Shown here: positions 51,875-61,304 of the stretch, piece by piece | Numbering within the stretch: position 1 is the first letter of the stretch | Layout of the letters: each line of letters starts with the position of its first letter | Source of the DNA: CAWKDC01 sp964383495 | GTDB taxonomy: Bacteria > Pseudomonadota > Gammaproteobacteria > JABCZS01 | DNA: 64,000 nucleotides | Reading direction: 5' to 3' | Assembly (NCBI GenBank): GCA_964383495.1 | Contig: CAYLHG010000001.1 | Coordinates: 62,001 to 126,000 of the forward strand | Position numbers and translations under genes: made by a program | Notes under the pieces: generated by a model | Told to the model about the DNA's origin: nothing | The model's database searches: none | The model's input: only the letters and a program-made list of their open reading frames with translations

Positions 51875-51950
51875 GAAATAATCCTCATAGCCCGGCAGAA
51901 TTATACCACAAAGATCTGTTATAATTGGTCCATCAACCTCGAGGTCTTTT

Positions 51951-52490
51951 GTGAAACTAATAACTGAGCTTTTATTATTAGCCGTTTTTTTTGTAGCCTA
52001 CTATTTCCAAGGTATGTATGTTGCCATTGGCACTGTGATGGCGTTGTATACATTACAAATGGGCATTCGTCTTATTCGTCGGCAACCCATTTCTCGGCTT
52101 GAAATGCTTTCTTATGCCTCCATTGTTTTATTGGGTGGCATGTCACTTGTTTTTCATAATGAATTATTCTTCAAATGGAAACCCTCTGTGATTTATTCTT
52201 TATTTGCGATTGCGATTATAGGCACACGTTTATGGACCAAATCATCTGCGATGCAAAAATTATTGAATAGCACATTACATTTACCTAACAAAACATGGAA
52301 CCAATTAGATTACATTTGGTGCAGTTTTTTAATCGCACTTGCAGTATTAAACTTAATGATTGCCTATACTTTTAGCACAGATATTTGGGTATACTTTAAA
52401 TTATTCGGCACACTCTGCTTACTGCTAATATTTTTATTGCTGCAGGCATGGTGGTTAGCACCTCATTTAAAATCGGAAGTTTCGAAATGA
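51951..52490 (+). CDS. yciB: Inner-membrane-spanning protein YciB (IspZ)
   Basis: A cell-envelope protein of the septation protein A family with about five to six membrane helices in 179 residues. Signature parts are LLLLAVFFVAYYFQGMYVAI, GMSLVFHNELFFKWKPSVIY and the paired helices at the end. The start is GTG with GAGG 6 bases before it, and TATAAT lies at 51920-51925. Its stop overlaps the BolA-family ATG by four bases. Confidence 0.95.
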   Translation: MKLITELLLLAVFFVAYYFQGMYVAIGTVMALYTLQMGIRLIRRQPISRLEMLSYASIVLLGGMSLVFHNELFFKWKPSVIYSLFAIAIIGTRLWTKSSAMQKLLNSTLHLPNKTWNQLDYIWCSFLIALAVLNLMIAYTFSTDIWVYFKLFGTLCLLLIFLLLQAWWLAPHLKSEVSK

Positions 52491-52747
52491 CAGCAGAAGA
52501 GTTACGTACATTATTATCCAATCAATTACCACTGAACATGGTTGAAGTCATCGATCAAAGCGCTGCACATGCAGGACATGCCGGAAACAAAGGCGGCGGT
52601 TACTTTGACGTAAAATTAGTATCCCCCGTATTTCAAGGCTTATCGCGCGTAGCACGCCACCAAAAAGTGTATGCCTTAGTGGAAGGGAAAATTGGCAAAG
52701 AAATTCATGCATTGAGCATTACAGCACTCACCCCCGATGAGGTTTAA
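52487..52747 (+). CDS. bolA: BolA-family protein (IbaG/BolA type)
   Basis: A small protein of about 86 residues with the BolA fold, which in the family binds monothiol glutaredoxins and [2Fe-2S] clusters. The conserved HAGHAGNKGGGYFDVKLVS block carries the His ligands, and QGLSRVARHQKVYALV follows. I start at ATG 52487 (MTAEELRTLL), with GGAAG 7 bases before, overlapping yciB by four bases. Upstream codons belong to yciB. Confidence 0.93.
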   Translation: MTAEELRTLLSNQLPLNMVEVIDQSAAHAGHAGNKGGGYFDVKLVSPVFQGLSRVARHQKVYALVEGKIGKEIHALSITALTPDEV

Positions 52748-52750
52748 TTG

Positions 52751-53104
52751 ATGAAATTAGGCGCCCATATTTTCATATTGTTGTTGTTTCTTTCTACAGC
52801 TTCCGCAGAAGTAGGCACCAATATCCAAATTGGCCCTGCAGCCCATAATGCTAACGAAGTATTAGCCAATGTTATGGGCTTAATAGAAGCTGTGCTCTAT
52901 ATTGCTGCTGCCGTCATGTTTACCAGTTGTATTTTAAAATTTCGGATTCATTTTCAAAACCCACAGCAAATACCCTTGGCCATGCCGCTCACCGAACTTG
53001 TATTAGCGCTAGTATTGGTGGCGCTACCAGTCATTACGCAATTAGCCACTAAAGACATAGTTGAAAAACCTCCGTCGGTGTTACAGCCTTACTTAAAAAA
53101 ATAA
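52751..53104 (+). CDS. IcmD/DotP-like small membrane protein (Dot/Icm type)
   Basis: A 117-residue protein with a signal-like N-terminus (IFILLLFLSTASA) and two more hydrophobic segments. The second segment runs into ILKFRIHFQNPQQIPLAMPL then LVLALVLVALPVI. This closely matches the pattern of Legionella and Coxiella IcmD/DotP, IcmC/DotE and DotV, in which a basic FKxHKDNPxQxPIGxP block precedes a last helix ending LPxI. Those proteins are inner-membrane parts of the Dot/Icm type IVB secretion system. ATG 52751 is chosen over the TTG before it; GAGG lies 8 bases upstream. No other icm/dot gene is nearby, so this is an orphan copy or a separate use of the fold. Confidence 0.65.
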   Translation: MKLGAHIFILLLFLSTASAEVGTNIQIGPAAHNANEVLANVMGLIEAVLYIAAAVMFTSCILKFRIHFQNPQQIPLAMPLTELVLALVLVALPVITQLATKDIVEKPPSVLQPYLKK

Positions 53105-53254
53105 AAGCTAACCCTTTCAGCCCGGGCACTCTTAGTGCACTACTAGTCACAAAATACTGAAGATTACTACGACCTATCACCTTTCCAATATTAGTCATTT
53201 GCCAAGCAAATGATAAATTATAATGTATACTAAAGAATAAGTAAGGTGGTTGTT

Positions 53255-56200
53255 ATGCCTATTGACACTTATCTAGCGTTTAGGAAATTCCTTGTTGAGA
53301 AGGCGAAAACGCAAGAAGCAAGCGCACGCTATGCGTTGGGCGTGAAAACGGTGGATATTGCCGTTACACCCGAGTTGGTTAATGAGTTTATTAATAATAA
53401 TGCTTCTTCGTCCTCTTCCTCAGTCCAACCAGTCACTCAAAATACTCTCGCAGAATATCTCCAAACGCAAGGCCTGATGAGCCAAACAGGGGCCACTTTA
53501 GGAGGTTGTGTTGTTACATGCGAATTATCTGATTCTACTGTTCCGCCAGGCACTGATATCGGTAGTATCGTACCTCTTGCATTAGAAATTGAAACACACC
53601 TTTCGCTGATTTGTAACGCAACGATTAAAGCAGGAAAATTAAGCAGTGAAAAAGTTGCAGAGCTCAATACCGCTAAAAAAGATTTAATTGCAGAAATAGA
53701 TAGAGAAGTGCTGATAAAACAAATTAAATGGCTTCGAGCAGGTTTATCAGTAAAAGCTGAAAATAAAGATCGAAAAAATAATACTGATGAAGATGCTGCA
53801 TGGGTTTTGACAGAAAACGATTCCATTCCTGATGATTTAAAAAATTTAAATTTAAAAGAATTAAGCGAGCAAGCCTTAAACAATTTTCGAGAATATGTTC
53901 GTCAAAACCCTGTGAAAGGACATCAAGAATTTAATGCCTATCTGGCCTCGCAACGTCTTGAACTGGCTAAAAAATACCGCGATAAACTTATCACAAAAAT
54001 GTATATACTAGATATTCCAAACCCCTCTACACCCGAAAACCTTGAAGCTATTACCAAAACACTCGATAGTGTGCCTAGTACTTATTCCGATATTATATTA
54101 AAAGGCGAAAACCAAGCATTATCGAGTGTTGCTGCTTCAGAACATGTGGCACACGATAAACAAATAGGGGCAAATCACCTGGGTTTACGTCGTTTAGTCA
54201 TGCCTGATAATACCGTCGTCTGGCGCGTACCTTCTATTGCTGCCACTGATTCAAAAGAGGCAAAAAAAACATCGCTCTTTGGCCCGCCTCCTTTACTTGA
54301 AGATACAAAACAAAAATTAACGCATATCACCACAGAAATATTAAAACCTGAGAATGGTGGCGATGAAAAAGATTTTGTTTATTACAATTTACTCACCAGT
54401 TATGGATCATTAAACGATGCCAAACAAAGCTTCAGCACCAAAACCATTATTTATGGGGTGCATGCTTATAATAAAGGAAAAATTAAGGAGAGAGTTACCC
54501 CACCTGACGAAAAACAAAATTTTATATTACTGTGTAACCTCTCTGTTAATCAATGGGGGATAGAAAAACCCTCTGCTGATGACAGATTTCGAAACGAAAC
54601 ACATGAAATTTATGATCTTGTTGATCTTGCCATGCTTCAAATTTTCAGAACGAGCGACTTAGAAGAGATTATTAATGATGAGACATTCAAGCAATTAAAA
54701 GAGCAGTCTACAAATTCCATAAATGCTTATACGTTTTTTTTAAAGCACAAAAAAGGTGATACAGATCTTTACACTAGCTCTTCCTATGCAACAACTCAAA
54801 GAATGAATATAAATCAGTTTAAAAAAGATAATAAAGAAAAAATGTTTAAAAAAATCAATACGAACGGGAAAAACCCTAAAGCATTGGCAAAAACCGTATT
54901 GTTAAAAATGTTTATGAATGATACATACACCAAAAAAGAAAATGGCATGCTAGTACAAGCGTTATTATTAGTAGCAGAAACCAATAAATTTTCAGGATGT
55001 AAAAGCGCTAATGAACGCTTTGCCAGCGTGGTTGATAAGGCTTCTATTGTTTCAGATCCAGCCTTTCATATAGCTATGTTAGAATTTATAAATGGGACAA
55101 TCGATGAAAATCGGCTTTATAATATCATGGTGACACTCTACAATCAAAAAACATTGTATCGAGGTTTAGGACAAACCACTTCATTGAGAGACCAAGGAGC
55201 TGTATCCAAAGCGCTTACTTTTTCAACAACAACAAACACACTCAATCAAGAAGCCGTTGCAACAGGCGATTACATTGAGGACGATGAAGAAAATGCTCAG
55301 CCCCGAGTACCAATCAATAAAGGTTCACCAGCCAGCTCATCCTCCTCTTCACTTATCTCAAGAACAACACAAACCAACAAAGCTGATTCTTTTAGTTATA
55401 GAAATTATGTCGGCGGAACAAACGCTTTCGAGCATCCTGGCGCTAGTCGCTTAAACCAAGAAAATGCTAGCAAACTTCAAGCACATAAATCCGAAAAATA
55501 TGTTACCGATTCATTCAATAGCGCGCTGGATTTTAATCCGCCCGTTACTCTAGAAGAAAAGAGGCTGTTAGAGTTATATTTAATAGCCATTAATCAAAAT
55601 ACATTGAGTAAAAAATCTAGCCGCGCTCACATTATTACCTTAATGAAAGAACATGATATTCGAGGTAAAATACAAACTGGGAATTGGGGAGAAAATTTCC
55701 TTCTTAAAGTAGCAGTACCTGCGCCAAAAACACCTGATCGTGCTGATATCGCCAAAACAAATGCAAAAACATATTTTTCTCCTGGGGACCCAGGCTATAC
55801 ATTTTACCTTAAAAAATTAATTTATATTGCAGAGATCAAAGAATATATTAAAAACAAAAATAATCATGTTAATGATATTTCTGAAACCGCATTATCTGAA
55901 AAACTTGATTCATTGTTAGCCGATAAAACCTCAACCATGGATGATATAAAAGCTTTTGAAGCACTTATCAAATGGCTTAACAATAATATTGAAAATGATG
56001 TTAAGCAACAACTCATGCCAAAAACAATTTTGGCAATTTCTACAGAAACACAACCGATCGTAAATAAAATAGATGCATTTGTTAATCATCAACTTGAAAA
56101 AGAAGAAACTATTAAAGATAAATCAACCAAAACAAATAATAACACACAAGCATCTACAGAAGAAATTACGCTTAATCTCTCAGAAGTAGATATAACGAAT

Positions 56201-56689
56201 AATACAGATAAAAAATCTTTAGAAAGAAAATGGAAAAGAGGGGCTGTTTCTACATATCTCAACACCACAGTAAAAGAAACGTTATTTCCTGAAAAGCCTC
56301 TCAGCCTTTCTTTGGGCGACGCAATAGATAGACTCACAAAGATCAAACAAGAATTATCAGATATTCTAGTAACATTAGATGTATTTGAAAAACACACCAA
56401 GGGAATGTTAAGTGCTCAGAGTGAGTTGCGTCCTCTTATTGGAGAGTTAATCAAATTTTGTGATACACAAATTCAAATATATAACCACAGACAAGCTCTC
56501 TGCCAAACTCTCTGCGAGAATGTTCAACCACAGGCAAGTTCCTCTTCCTCAAGCGGTGCGCTGAGAGATACATTAGTAGGAAAAACCAGGGAGCGTAATA
56601 GCCCTGCTGTACGAAGCGGCGGGCAGAGTAAGAATGATCCAGATAGCGGCACTATTGACTCATCTGGAGCCACCAGACGTACTCCATAA
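53255..56689 (+). CDS. Large Ser-linker protein, effector-like, unknown function
   Basis: A 1,144-residue Lys/Asn/Thr-rich soluble protein. Three poly-serine linkers (NNASSSSSSVQP near residue 50, SPASSSSSSLIS near 695, QASSSSSSGA near 1100) divide it into long segments. No signal peptide or membrane helix. Near residues 634-680, LYRGLGQTTS, then TFSTTTN, then YIEDDEEN faintly recalls the R-S-E pattern of mono-ADP-ribosyltransferases (Arg636, Ser657, Glu675-679); this is weak. The rest gives no known motif. AAGGTGG lies just before ATG 53255; an in-frame GTG at 53246 is less likely. It stands alone between the bolA operon and purL. Effector role is inferred from size, linkers and host-associated context. 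Confidence 0.75.
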   Translation: MPIDTYLAFRKFLVEKAKTQEASARYALGVKTVDIAVTPELVNEFINNNASSSSSSVQPVTQNTLAEYLQTQGLMSQTGATLGGCVVTCELSDSTVPPGTDIGSIVPLALEIETHLSLICNATIKAGKLSSEKVAELNTAKKDLIAEIDREVLIKQIKWLRAGLSVKAENKDRKNNTDEDAAWVLTENDSIPDDLKNLNLKELSEQALNNFREYVRQNPVKGHQEFNAYLASQRLELAKKYRDKLITKMYILDIPNPSTPENLEAITKTLDSVPSTYSDIILKGENQALSSVAASEHVAHDKQIGANHLGLRRLVMPDNTVVWRVPSIAATDSKEAKKTSLFGPPPLLEDTKQKLTHITTEILKPENGGDEKDFVYYNLLTSYGSLNDAKQSFSTKTIIYGVHAYNKGKIKERVTPPDEKQNFILLCNLSVNQWGIEKPSADDRFRNETHEIYDLVDLAMLQIFRTSDLEEIINDETFKQLKEQSTNSINAYTFFLKHKKGDTDLYTSSSYATTQRMNINQFKKDNKEKMFKKINTNGKNPKALAKTVLLKMFMNDTYTKKENGMLVQALLLVAETNKFSGCKSANERFASVVDKASIVSDPAFHIAMLEFINGTIDENRLYNIMVTLYNQKTLYRGLGQTTSLRDQGAVSKALTFSTTTNTLNQEAVATGDYIEDDEENAQPRVPINKGSPASSSSSSLISRTTQTNKADSFSYRNYVGGTNAFEHPGASRLNQENASKLQAHKSEKYVTDSFNSALDFNPPVTLEEKRLLELYLIAINQNTLSKKSSRAHIITLMKEHDIRGKIQTGNWGENFLLKVAVPAPKTPDRADIAKTNAKTYFSPGDPGYTFYLKKLIYIAEIKEYIKNKNNHVNDISETALSEKLDSLLADKTSTMDDIKAFEALIKWLNNNIENDVKQQLMPKTILAISTETQPIVNKIDAFVNHQLEKEETIKDKSTKTNNNTQASTEEITLNLSEVDITNNTDKKSLERKWKRGAVSTYLNTTVKETLFPEKPLSLSLGDAIDRLTKIKQELSDILVTLDVFEKHTKGMLSAQSELRPLIGELIKFCDTQIQIYNHRQALCQTLCENVQPQASSSSSSGALRDTLVGKTRERNSPAVRSGGQSKNDPDSGTIDSSGATRRTP

Positions 56690-56708
56690 AAAATAAAATT
56701 CTTTTTAC

Positions 56709-56809
56709 GCCCCGCTGGGGCTTGCATTATTTTTAACCTGTTACCCCCCATTCGCCGCCTACGGCAGCTTCATGGGGGGCTAGGTATCTTGTCGCCCCTG
56801 GAGGGGCGA
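56709..56809. terminator. Hairpin cluster past the large effector-like gene
   Basis: Three palindromes follow the stop: GCCCC-GCT-GGGGC (56709-56721) with ATTATTTTT after it; CCCCCCAT (56744-56751) with ATGGGGGG (56772-56779) around an inner GCCG/CGGC stem; and TCGCCCCT-GG-AGGGGCGA (56792-56809). The first, with its T-rich tail, is a good rho-independent terminator; the others may serve the opposite-strand gene. Confidence 0.6.
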
Positions 56810-56846
56810 ATCACGCTATATTATATCGCAATGATTTCCTGTCTCA

Positions 56847-57374
56847 TCAGCTAGGACATTGAGCCAAACTTGACTCTACATATCCCCACATACTTCTATA
56901 CATCAATGCCGAAGCACTGCTAGGCTGAATAATCGAACCGGCCATCACTTGGGCAGGCTCATCCAAGGCAACCCCTATTTCAAAAGTTGCTCCTGCCACC
57001 GCAAACTTTGCTATCCCACTGTCTGCTTGGTTATCCGGCCAGGACTCAATAACTCCGCCCATGGACGTTGCCATCGCATATAAATCATCCAACAAACAAG
57101 CATACTTATTTCTCGTCACATTATTGAAAGAGCACGTTGCTGTTGAACATGCAGCAGCCGTTGCTTCTACAGAAGAATCACCCAAACGCACCATTCTTAA
57201 TGTATCAAAATATTCTGCAGTATTTTCAGGTGAGACATATTCAACAGATTGTTCCGTTGTAACGCGTAAGTCACCATTAGGTTCAACACCCCATTCTACA
57301 ACAGCAGAAGATGCTGCAAAACTCATTAAAGGCGCTAAAAACAATGCGCTCACTAACGTTTGTCTTAAAGTCAT
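56847..57374 (-). CDS. Exported protein of unknown function
   Basis: A 175-residue protein with a signal peptide (SALFLAPLMSFAASS). The mature part has four Cys (CSTATC, C in KYACLLDD, C near the end), likely paired in the periplasm. It includes TEQSVEYVSPENTAEYFDTL and the end GYVESSLAQCPS. No family recognised. GGGGGAG lies 3 to 5 bases before the ATG. It follows purL but has its own strong ribosome site and may have its own promoter. Function unknown. Confidence 0.78.
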   Translation of the reverse strand: MTLRQTLVSALFLAPLMSFAASSAVVEWGVEPNGDLRVTTEQSVEYVSPENTAEYFDTLRMVRLGDSSVEATAAACSTATCSFNNVTRNKYACLLDDLYAMATSMGGVIESWPDNQADSGIAKFAVAGATFEIGVALDEPAQVMAGSIIQPSSASALMYRSMWGYVESSLAQCPS

Positions 57375-57409
57375 AACTCCCCCTTATATTTAACTTTTAA
57401 CGTCCATTA

Positions 57410-60400
57410 TTAGTACAAGTGCCGAATATTCAAAAACATCCTGAACCACGGACTCCACTCGCCGAACATACTTGACCGCCAACTGAATTGCTGCGCGCGG
57501 AATACGCGCTCAGGATGCGGCATCATTAGTGTGACACGACCGTCGCCAGAAGTAAACCCATTCATCCCCCCCGCAGAACCATTCGGATTGTAAGGATATT
57601 GTGTGGCTGGGTTCCCCACGGGATCGATATATCTTAACACCACTTGATTTTCTGCCTGCAACCGTACAAACGCTTCTTCTGTCGCATAAACTCGACCTTC
57701 CCCATGCGCCACAACGACAGGCAATTGCATGCCTTCCATCCCTCGTGTCAGTAAAGAAGCGCTCGGTAATATTTCAACCATGCTTAATCGCGCTTCAAAT
57801 TGTTGACTTTGGTTTTGAACAAAAACAGGCCAATGTTCTGCAAAAGGAATCACATTTTTTAATTGGGATAACATTTGGCAACCATTGCACAAGCCTATTG
57901 TAAATGTATCTTCTCTCTCAAAAAAAGCTTGAAACGCAGCCAACAATGCTGGATGATACAAAATATTTTTTGCCCACCCACTACCGGCCCCTAATGCATC
58001 ACCGTAAGAAAAACCACCGCCACAGGCTAGACCTTGAAAATCAGACAATTTCACACGGCCTGATAATAAATCTTGCATATGCACATCTATCGCATCAAAC
58101 CCTGCAAACGTAAATGCCGCAGCTAATTCAACATAACCATTAATTCCTTGTTCTCTCAAAATAGCAACAGTAGGCTTTTTACCCACCACCGCTGGAGGCA
58201 ATACCACCGCTGCATCTCCTTTAAAAAAGAGAGAGGGGTTTTTAATACTGATAGCCGCTTCATACGCTTGAGCAGCGCAGACAGGATTATCACGTAAACT
58301 TTGTATTTCAAAACTAACACGATGGAAGGCTCGCAATGCCGTTTCTAAATCAATGTCCCAATGCTGAGCACAATGCTCAACAGAAATAATAGGGGTTTTC
58401 TGCGTGCTGCCTATGCAATGCACAGCAGCGATTAACCCTGATTTTTTAACATACTCTAAAAATACTGTTTCATTTGCTTTGTTAATTTGAACAACAGCCC
58501 CTATTTCTTCACTTAATAAAATAGGCAACACATGCTCGCCTAATGAAGTCAAGTTTATTTTTAAACCCACTCTGCCAGCGAAAGCCATTTCTGCTAACGT
58601 AGCCCACAATCCTCCATCACTGCGATCATGATACGCCAGCAACAAATCTTTCTGATTGAGTGCCTGAATCAACTCAAAAAATTGGCGCACAGAGCCTGGC
58701 TCAATATCTGGAGAGATATCTCCTATCATTTGATTGATTTGCGCAAAAATACTGCCGCCTAATCTGTTTTCACCAAAACCTAAATCAATTAAATAGAGTA
58801 ATGTTTCATCTTCACTGGATAAAACAGGCGTGAGTACTTTATTGACATCCGTCACTGGTGAAACCGCTGTTATAATCAATGAAACAGGAGCAACTACTTC
58901 ATTCGCCCTATCATTCTTTGTCCATTTTGTTTTCATCGACAATGAATCTTTTCCTACGGGAATACAAATGCCTAAGGTAGGGCAAAACGTTTTTCCCACG
59001 GCTTCGACAGTGTCATAAAGTGCTGCGTCCATCCCTGCTGTGCCGCATGCTGCCATCCAATTTGCGGATAATTTAATATTAGATATGCCACGGATCGGTG
59101 CTGCTGCAATATTAGTTAATGCCTCAGCAACGGCCATACGCCCTGATGCAGGAGCATTTATTATTGCAATGGGAGTGCGCTCCCCCATGCTCATGGCTTC
59201 ACCGGTTGTAGATAAAAAATCACTGGCCGTAACTGCCACATCACTCACGCACGTTTGCCATGGCCCGACACATTGATCACGCACCGTCAAACCACCCACG
59301 GTGCGATCGCCAATGTGTATCAAAAAGGATTTATCAGCTACTGTAGGATGAGACAAAATTGATAATAACGTGCCCGGAAGATCTTCTGTCACTATAGGAA
59401 TAGCATCATGTTTTGTGTTTTCGTGAAACGCTTCTCTTTCCATTCGCGGTGCATGAGAAAAAATCATGTCCATATCAAGATCAATCACGCTAAGATCGTT
59501 TTGCACTACTTTTAAACGCCTCACTTCTGTAGCCACACCGACCACTGAAAAAGGCACACGTTCTCTATCACACCAACCACGAAATATTTCTAGATTTTTA
59601 GGAGACATTCCAATCACAAATCTTTCTTGCGATTCATTGCACCACTTTTCCATGGGCGATAAAGTAGGATCCGCGCAAAGAACAGCGGTTAAATCAATTT
59701 CACCTCCCACACCAGAATCATTCAGCAACTCTGGAATGGCATTAGATAATCCTCCTGCCCCCACATCATGAATGGTTTTAATAGGATTAGGTTCATGCGT
59801 GATGCATGATAAAATCACTTCTTGCGCTCTGCGCTGCATTTCTGCATTATCCCGCTGAACAGAAGCAAAATCTAATGCTTGGTCACGTCCATCAGCATTC
59901 ACGGAGGAAGCAGCGCCCCCGCCCAAACCAATCAACATCCCCGGGCCACCCAATACAATAATGAAATCTCCCGCTATTAATTTTTTTTTCTCTACATTAT
60001 CACGCCGAATATTACCAAACCCACCCGCAATCATGATCGGTTTATGATAACCAAACCGCCCCCATTCAAAACTGCGAAAATAACCACACAATCCAGGTCG
60101 GCCAAATTCATTATTATAACGTGCCGCCCCTAATGGTGCTTCCAACATAATATTTAATGCGCTCGCAATATGATCAGGCTTCCCTAATGTACTTTCATAA
60201 GGTTGTAAAAAATTTTCAATGCGCAAATGCGACACAGAAAAACCTACCAACCCTGCTTTAGGTTTTGCTCCACGCCCCGTTGCAGCTTCATCACGTAATT
60301 CTCCACCAGAACCTGTCGCAGCACCAGAGAAAGGTGAAATAGCCGTAGGATGATTATGCGTTTCCACTTTCATCACAATGTCAATCGGCTCTTCGTGGCG

Positions 60401-61171
60401 TTGATAAAGATAATTGTGATCTGCAAAAAACGCAGAATGATTAAACCCTTCAATCACTGCAGCATTATCTTGATAAGCAGATAATACTCCTTGAGGATTT
60501 TGTTGATACGTATGGCGAATCATGTCAAATAATGCTTCTTTTTTGAGGACACCATCGATTACCCACTGCGCTTTAAAAATTTTATGACGACAATGTTCAG
60601 AATTCGCTTGCGCAAACATCATTAATTCTGCATCCGTCGGATCTCTTTTTAGTTTTTCATATTGTTCACACAAATAATCTATTTCGTCATCAGATAATGC
60701 TAACCCCATTATTTTATTTGCTTCGTTTAGTGCTTCTTTCCCTTTTAACGAGAAAGGAATAGTTTGCAAGGACCGAACAGCTCCTGCTACAAATAAACTA
60801 TCTAATTCGCGATCAAATAATATCGATTGCGTCATACGATCATGAATCATGGGATAAATGGCTTGCAGATCTTGATCAACAGCAACATCATAACGTATTA
60901 TTTTTTCAAGATGCGTAATACCTTGTAACCCACAGTTTTCTAAGATATCCATCACTTTCGAGGAAAAGGGCGACTGCGTAGAAACACGCGGCGCTACCCA
61001 CACGCTTTGAACCTTTACAGGAGGCGTATACGCCTCCCCTCTTTCAATAAGTAAGTTTTTTAGCTTTTTTAAATCTTCAGGTGTGAATGGCGAAACGGTG
61101 CGTACCCAGTATTCAATCTGCGCTGGAAACTTTCCTCGCAGGGCTGGACCCATTAACACAGTATCATGCAT
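57410..61171 (-). CDS. purL: Phosphoribosylformylglycinamidine synthase PurL (large, single chain)
   Basis: Catalyses FGAR to FGAM in purine synthesis, using ATP and glutamine. At 1,253 residues it is the fused form with the N-terminal domain, the FGAM synthase core (VETHNHPTAISPFSGAATG, GAGGLSNAIPELL, HDRSDGGLWATLAEMAF) and the C-terminal glutaminase. In the last, the nucleophile is Cys1095 in GLCNGCQML and the His/Glu pair lies in MPHPERVFR. GGGAG lies 7 to 8 bases before the ATG. It is divergent from mltF. No frameshift seen along its length. Confidence 0.98.
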   Translation of the reverse strand: MHDTVLMGPALRGKFPAQIEYWVRTVSPFTPEDLKKLKNLLIERGEAYTPPVKVQSVWVAPRVSTQSPFSSKVMDILENCGLQGITHLEKIIRYDVAVDQDLQAIYPMIHDRMTQSILFDRELDSLFVAGAVRSLQTIPFSLKGKEALNEANKIMGLALSDDEIDYLCEQYEKLKRDPTDAELMMFAQANSEHCRHKIFKAQWVIDGVLKKEALFDMIRHTYQQNPQGVLSAYQDNAAVIEGFNHSAFFADHNYLYQRHEEPIDIVMKVETHNHPTAISPFSGAATGSGGELRDEAATGRGAKPKAGLVGFSVSHLRIENFLQPYESTLGKPDHIASALNIMLEAPLGAARYNNEFGRPGLCGYFRSFEWGRFGYHKPIMIAGGFGNIRRDNVEKKKLIAGDFIIVLGGPGMLIGLGGGAASSVNADGRDQALDFASVQRDNAEMQRRAQEVILSCITHEPNPIKTIHDVGAGGLSNAIPELLNDSGVGGEIDLTAVLCADPTLSPMEKWCNESQERFVIGMSPKNLEIFRGWCDRERVPFSVVGVATEVRRLKVVQNDLSVIDLDMDMIFSHAPRMEREAFHENTKHDAIPIVTEDLPGTLLSILSHPTVADKSFLIHIGDRTVGGLTVRDQCVGPWQTCVSDVAVTASDFLSTTGEAMSMGERTPIAIINAPASGRMAVAEALTNIAAAPIRGISNIKLSANWMAACGTAGMDAALYDTVEAVGKTFCPTLGICIPVGKDSLSMKTKWTKNDRANEVVAPVSLIITAVSPVTDVNKVLTPVLSSEDETLLYLIDLGFGENRLGGSIFAQINQMIGDISPDIEPGSVRQFFELIQALNQKDLLLAYHDRSDGGLWATLAEMAFAGRVGLKINLTSLGEHVLPILLSEEIGAVVQINKANETVFLEYVKKSGLIAAVHCIGSTQKTPIISVEHCAQHWDIDLETALRAFHRVSFEIQSLRDNPVCAAQAYEAAISIKNPSLFFKGDAAVVLPPAVVGKKPTVAILREQGINGYVELAAAFTFAGFDAIDVHMQDLLSGRVKLSDFQGLACGGGFSYGDALGAGSGWAKNILYHPALLAAFQAFFEREDTFTIGLCNGCQMLSQLKNVIPFAEHWPVFVQNQSQQFEARLSMVEILPSASLLTRGMEGMQLPVVVAHGEGRVYATEEAFVRLQAENQVVLRYIDPVGNPATQYPYNPNGSAGGMNGFTSGDGRVTLMMPHPERVFRAQQFSWRSSMFGEWSPWFRMFLNIRHLY

Positions 61172-61218
61172 ACCTTTTCTCCCTTTTGCCAGATAGAATA
61201 CCAGAAATCTCCTATACT

Positions 61219-61237
61219 AAGGAGGTATATTTGAATG
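61219..61237 (+). promoter_or_regulatory. Strong ribosome site with an ATG out of frame with mltF
   Basis: AAGGAGG (61219-61225) stands 9 bases before ATG 61235, a fine start signal, but that ATG opens a different frame from mltF. A second, weaker site GGAG (61241-61244) stands 6 bases before ATA 61251, which is in the mltF frame. The arrangement is discussed under findings. Confidence 0.5.
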
Positions 61238-61304
61238 CTAGGAGCGAGCCATACGTCACTTTCAGTCCACCCCCTCATATGCACGCGCCTTTCTCGCTAT
61301 TGGC

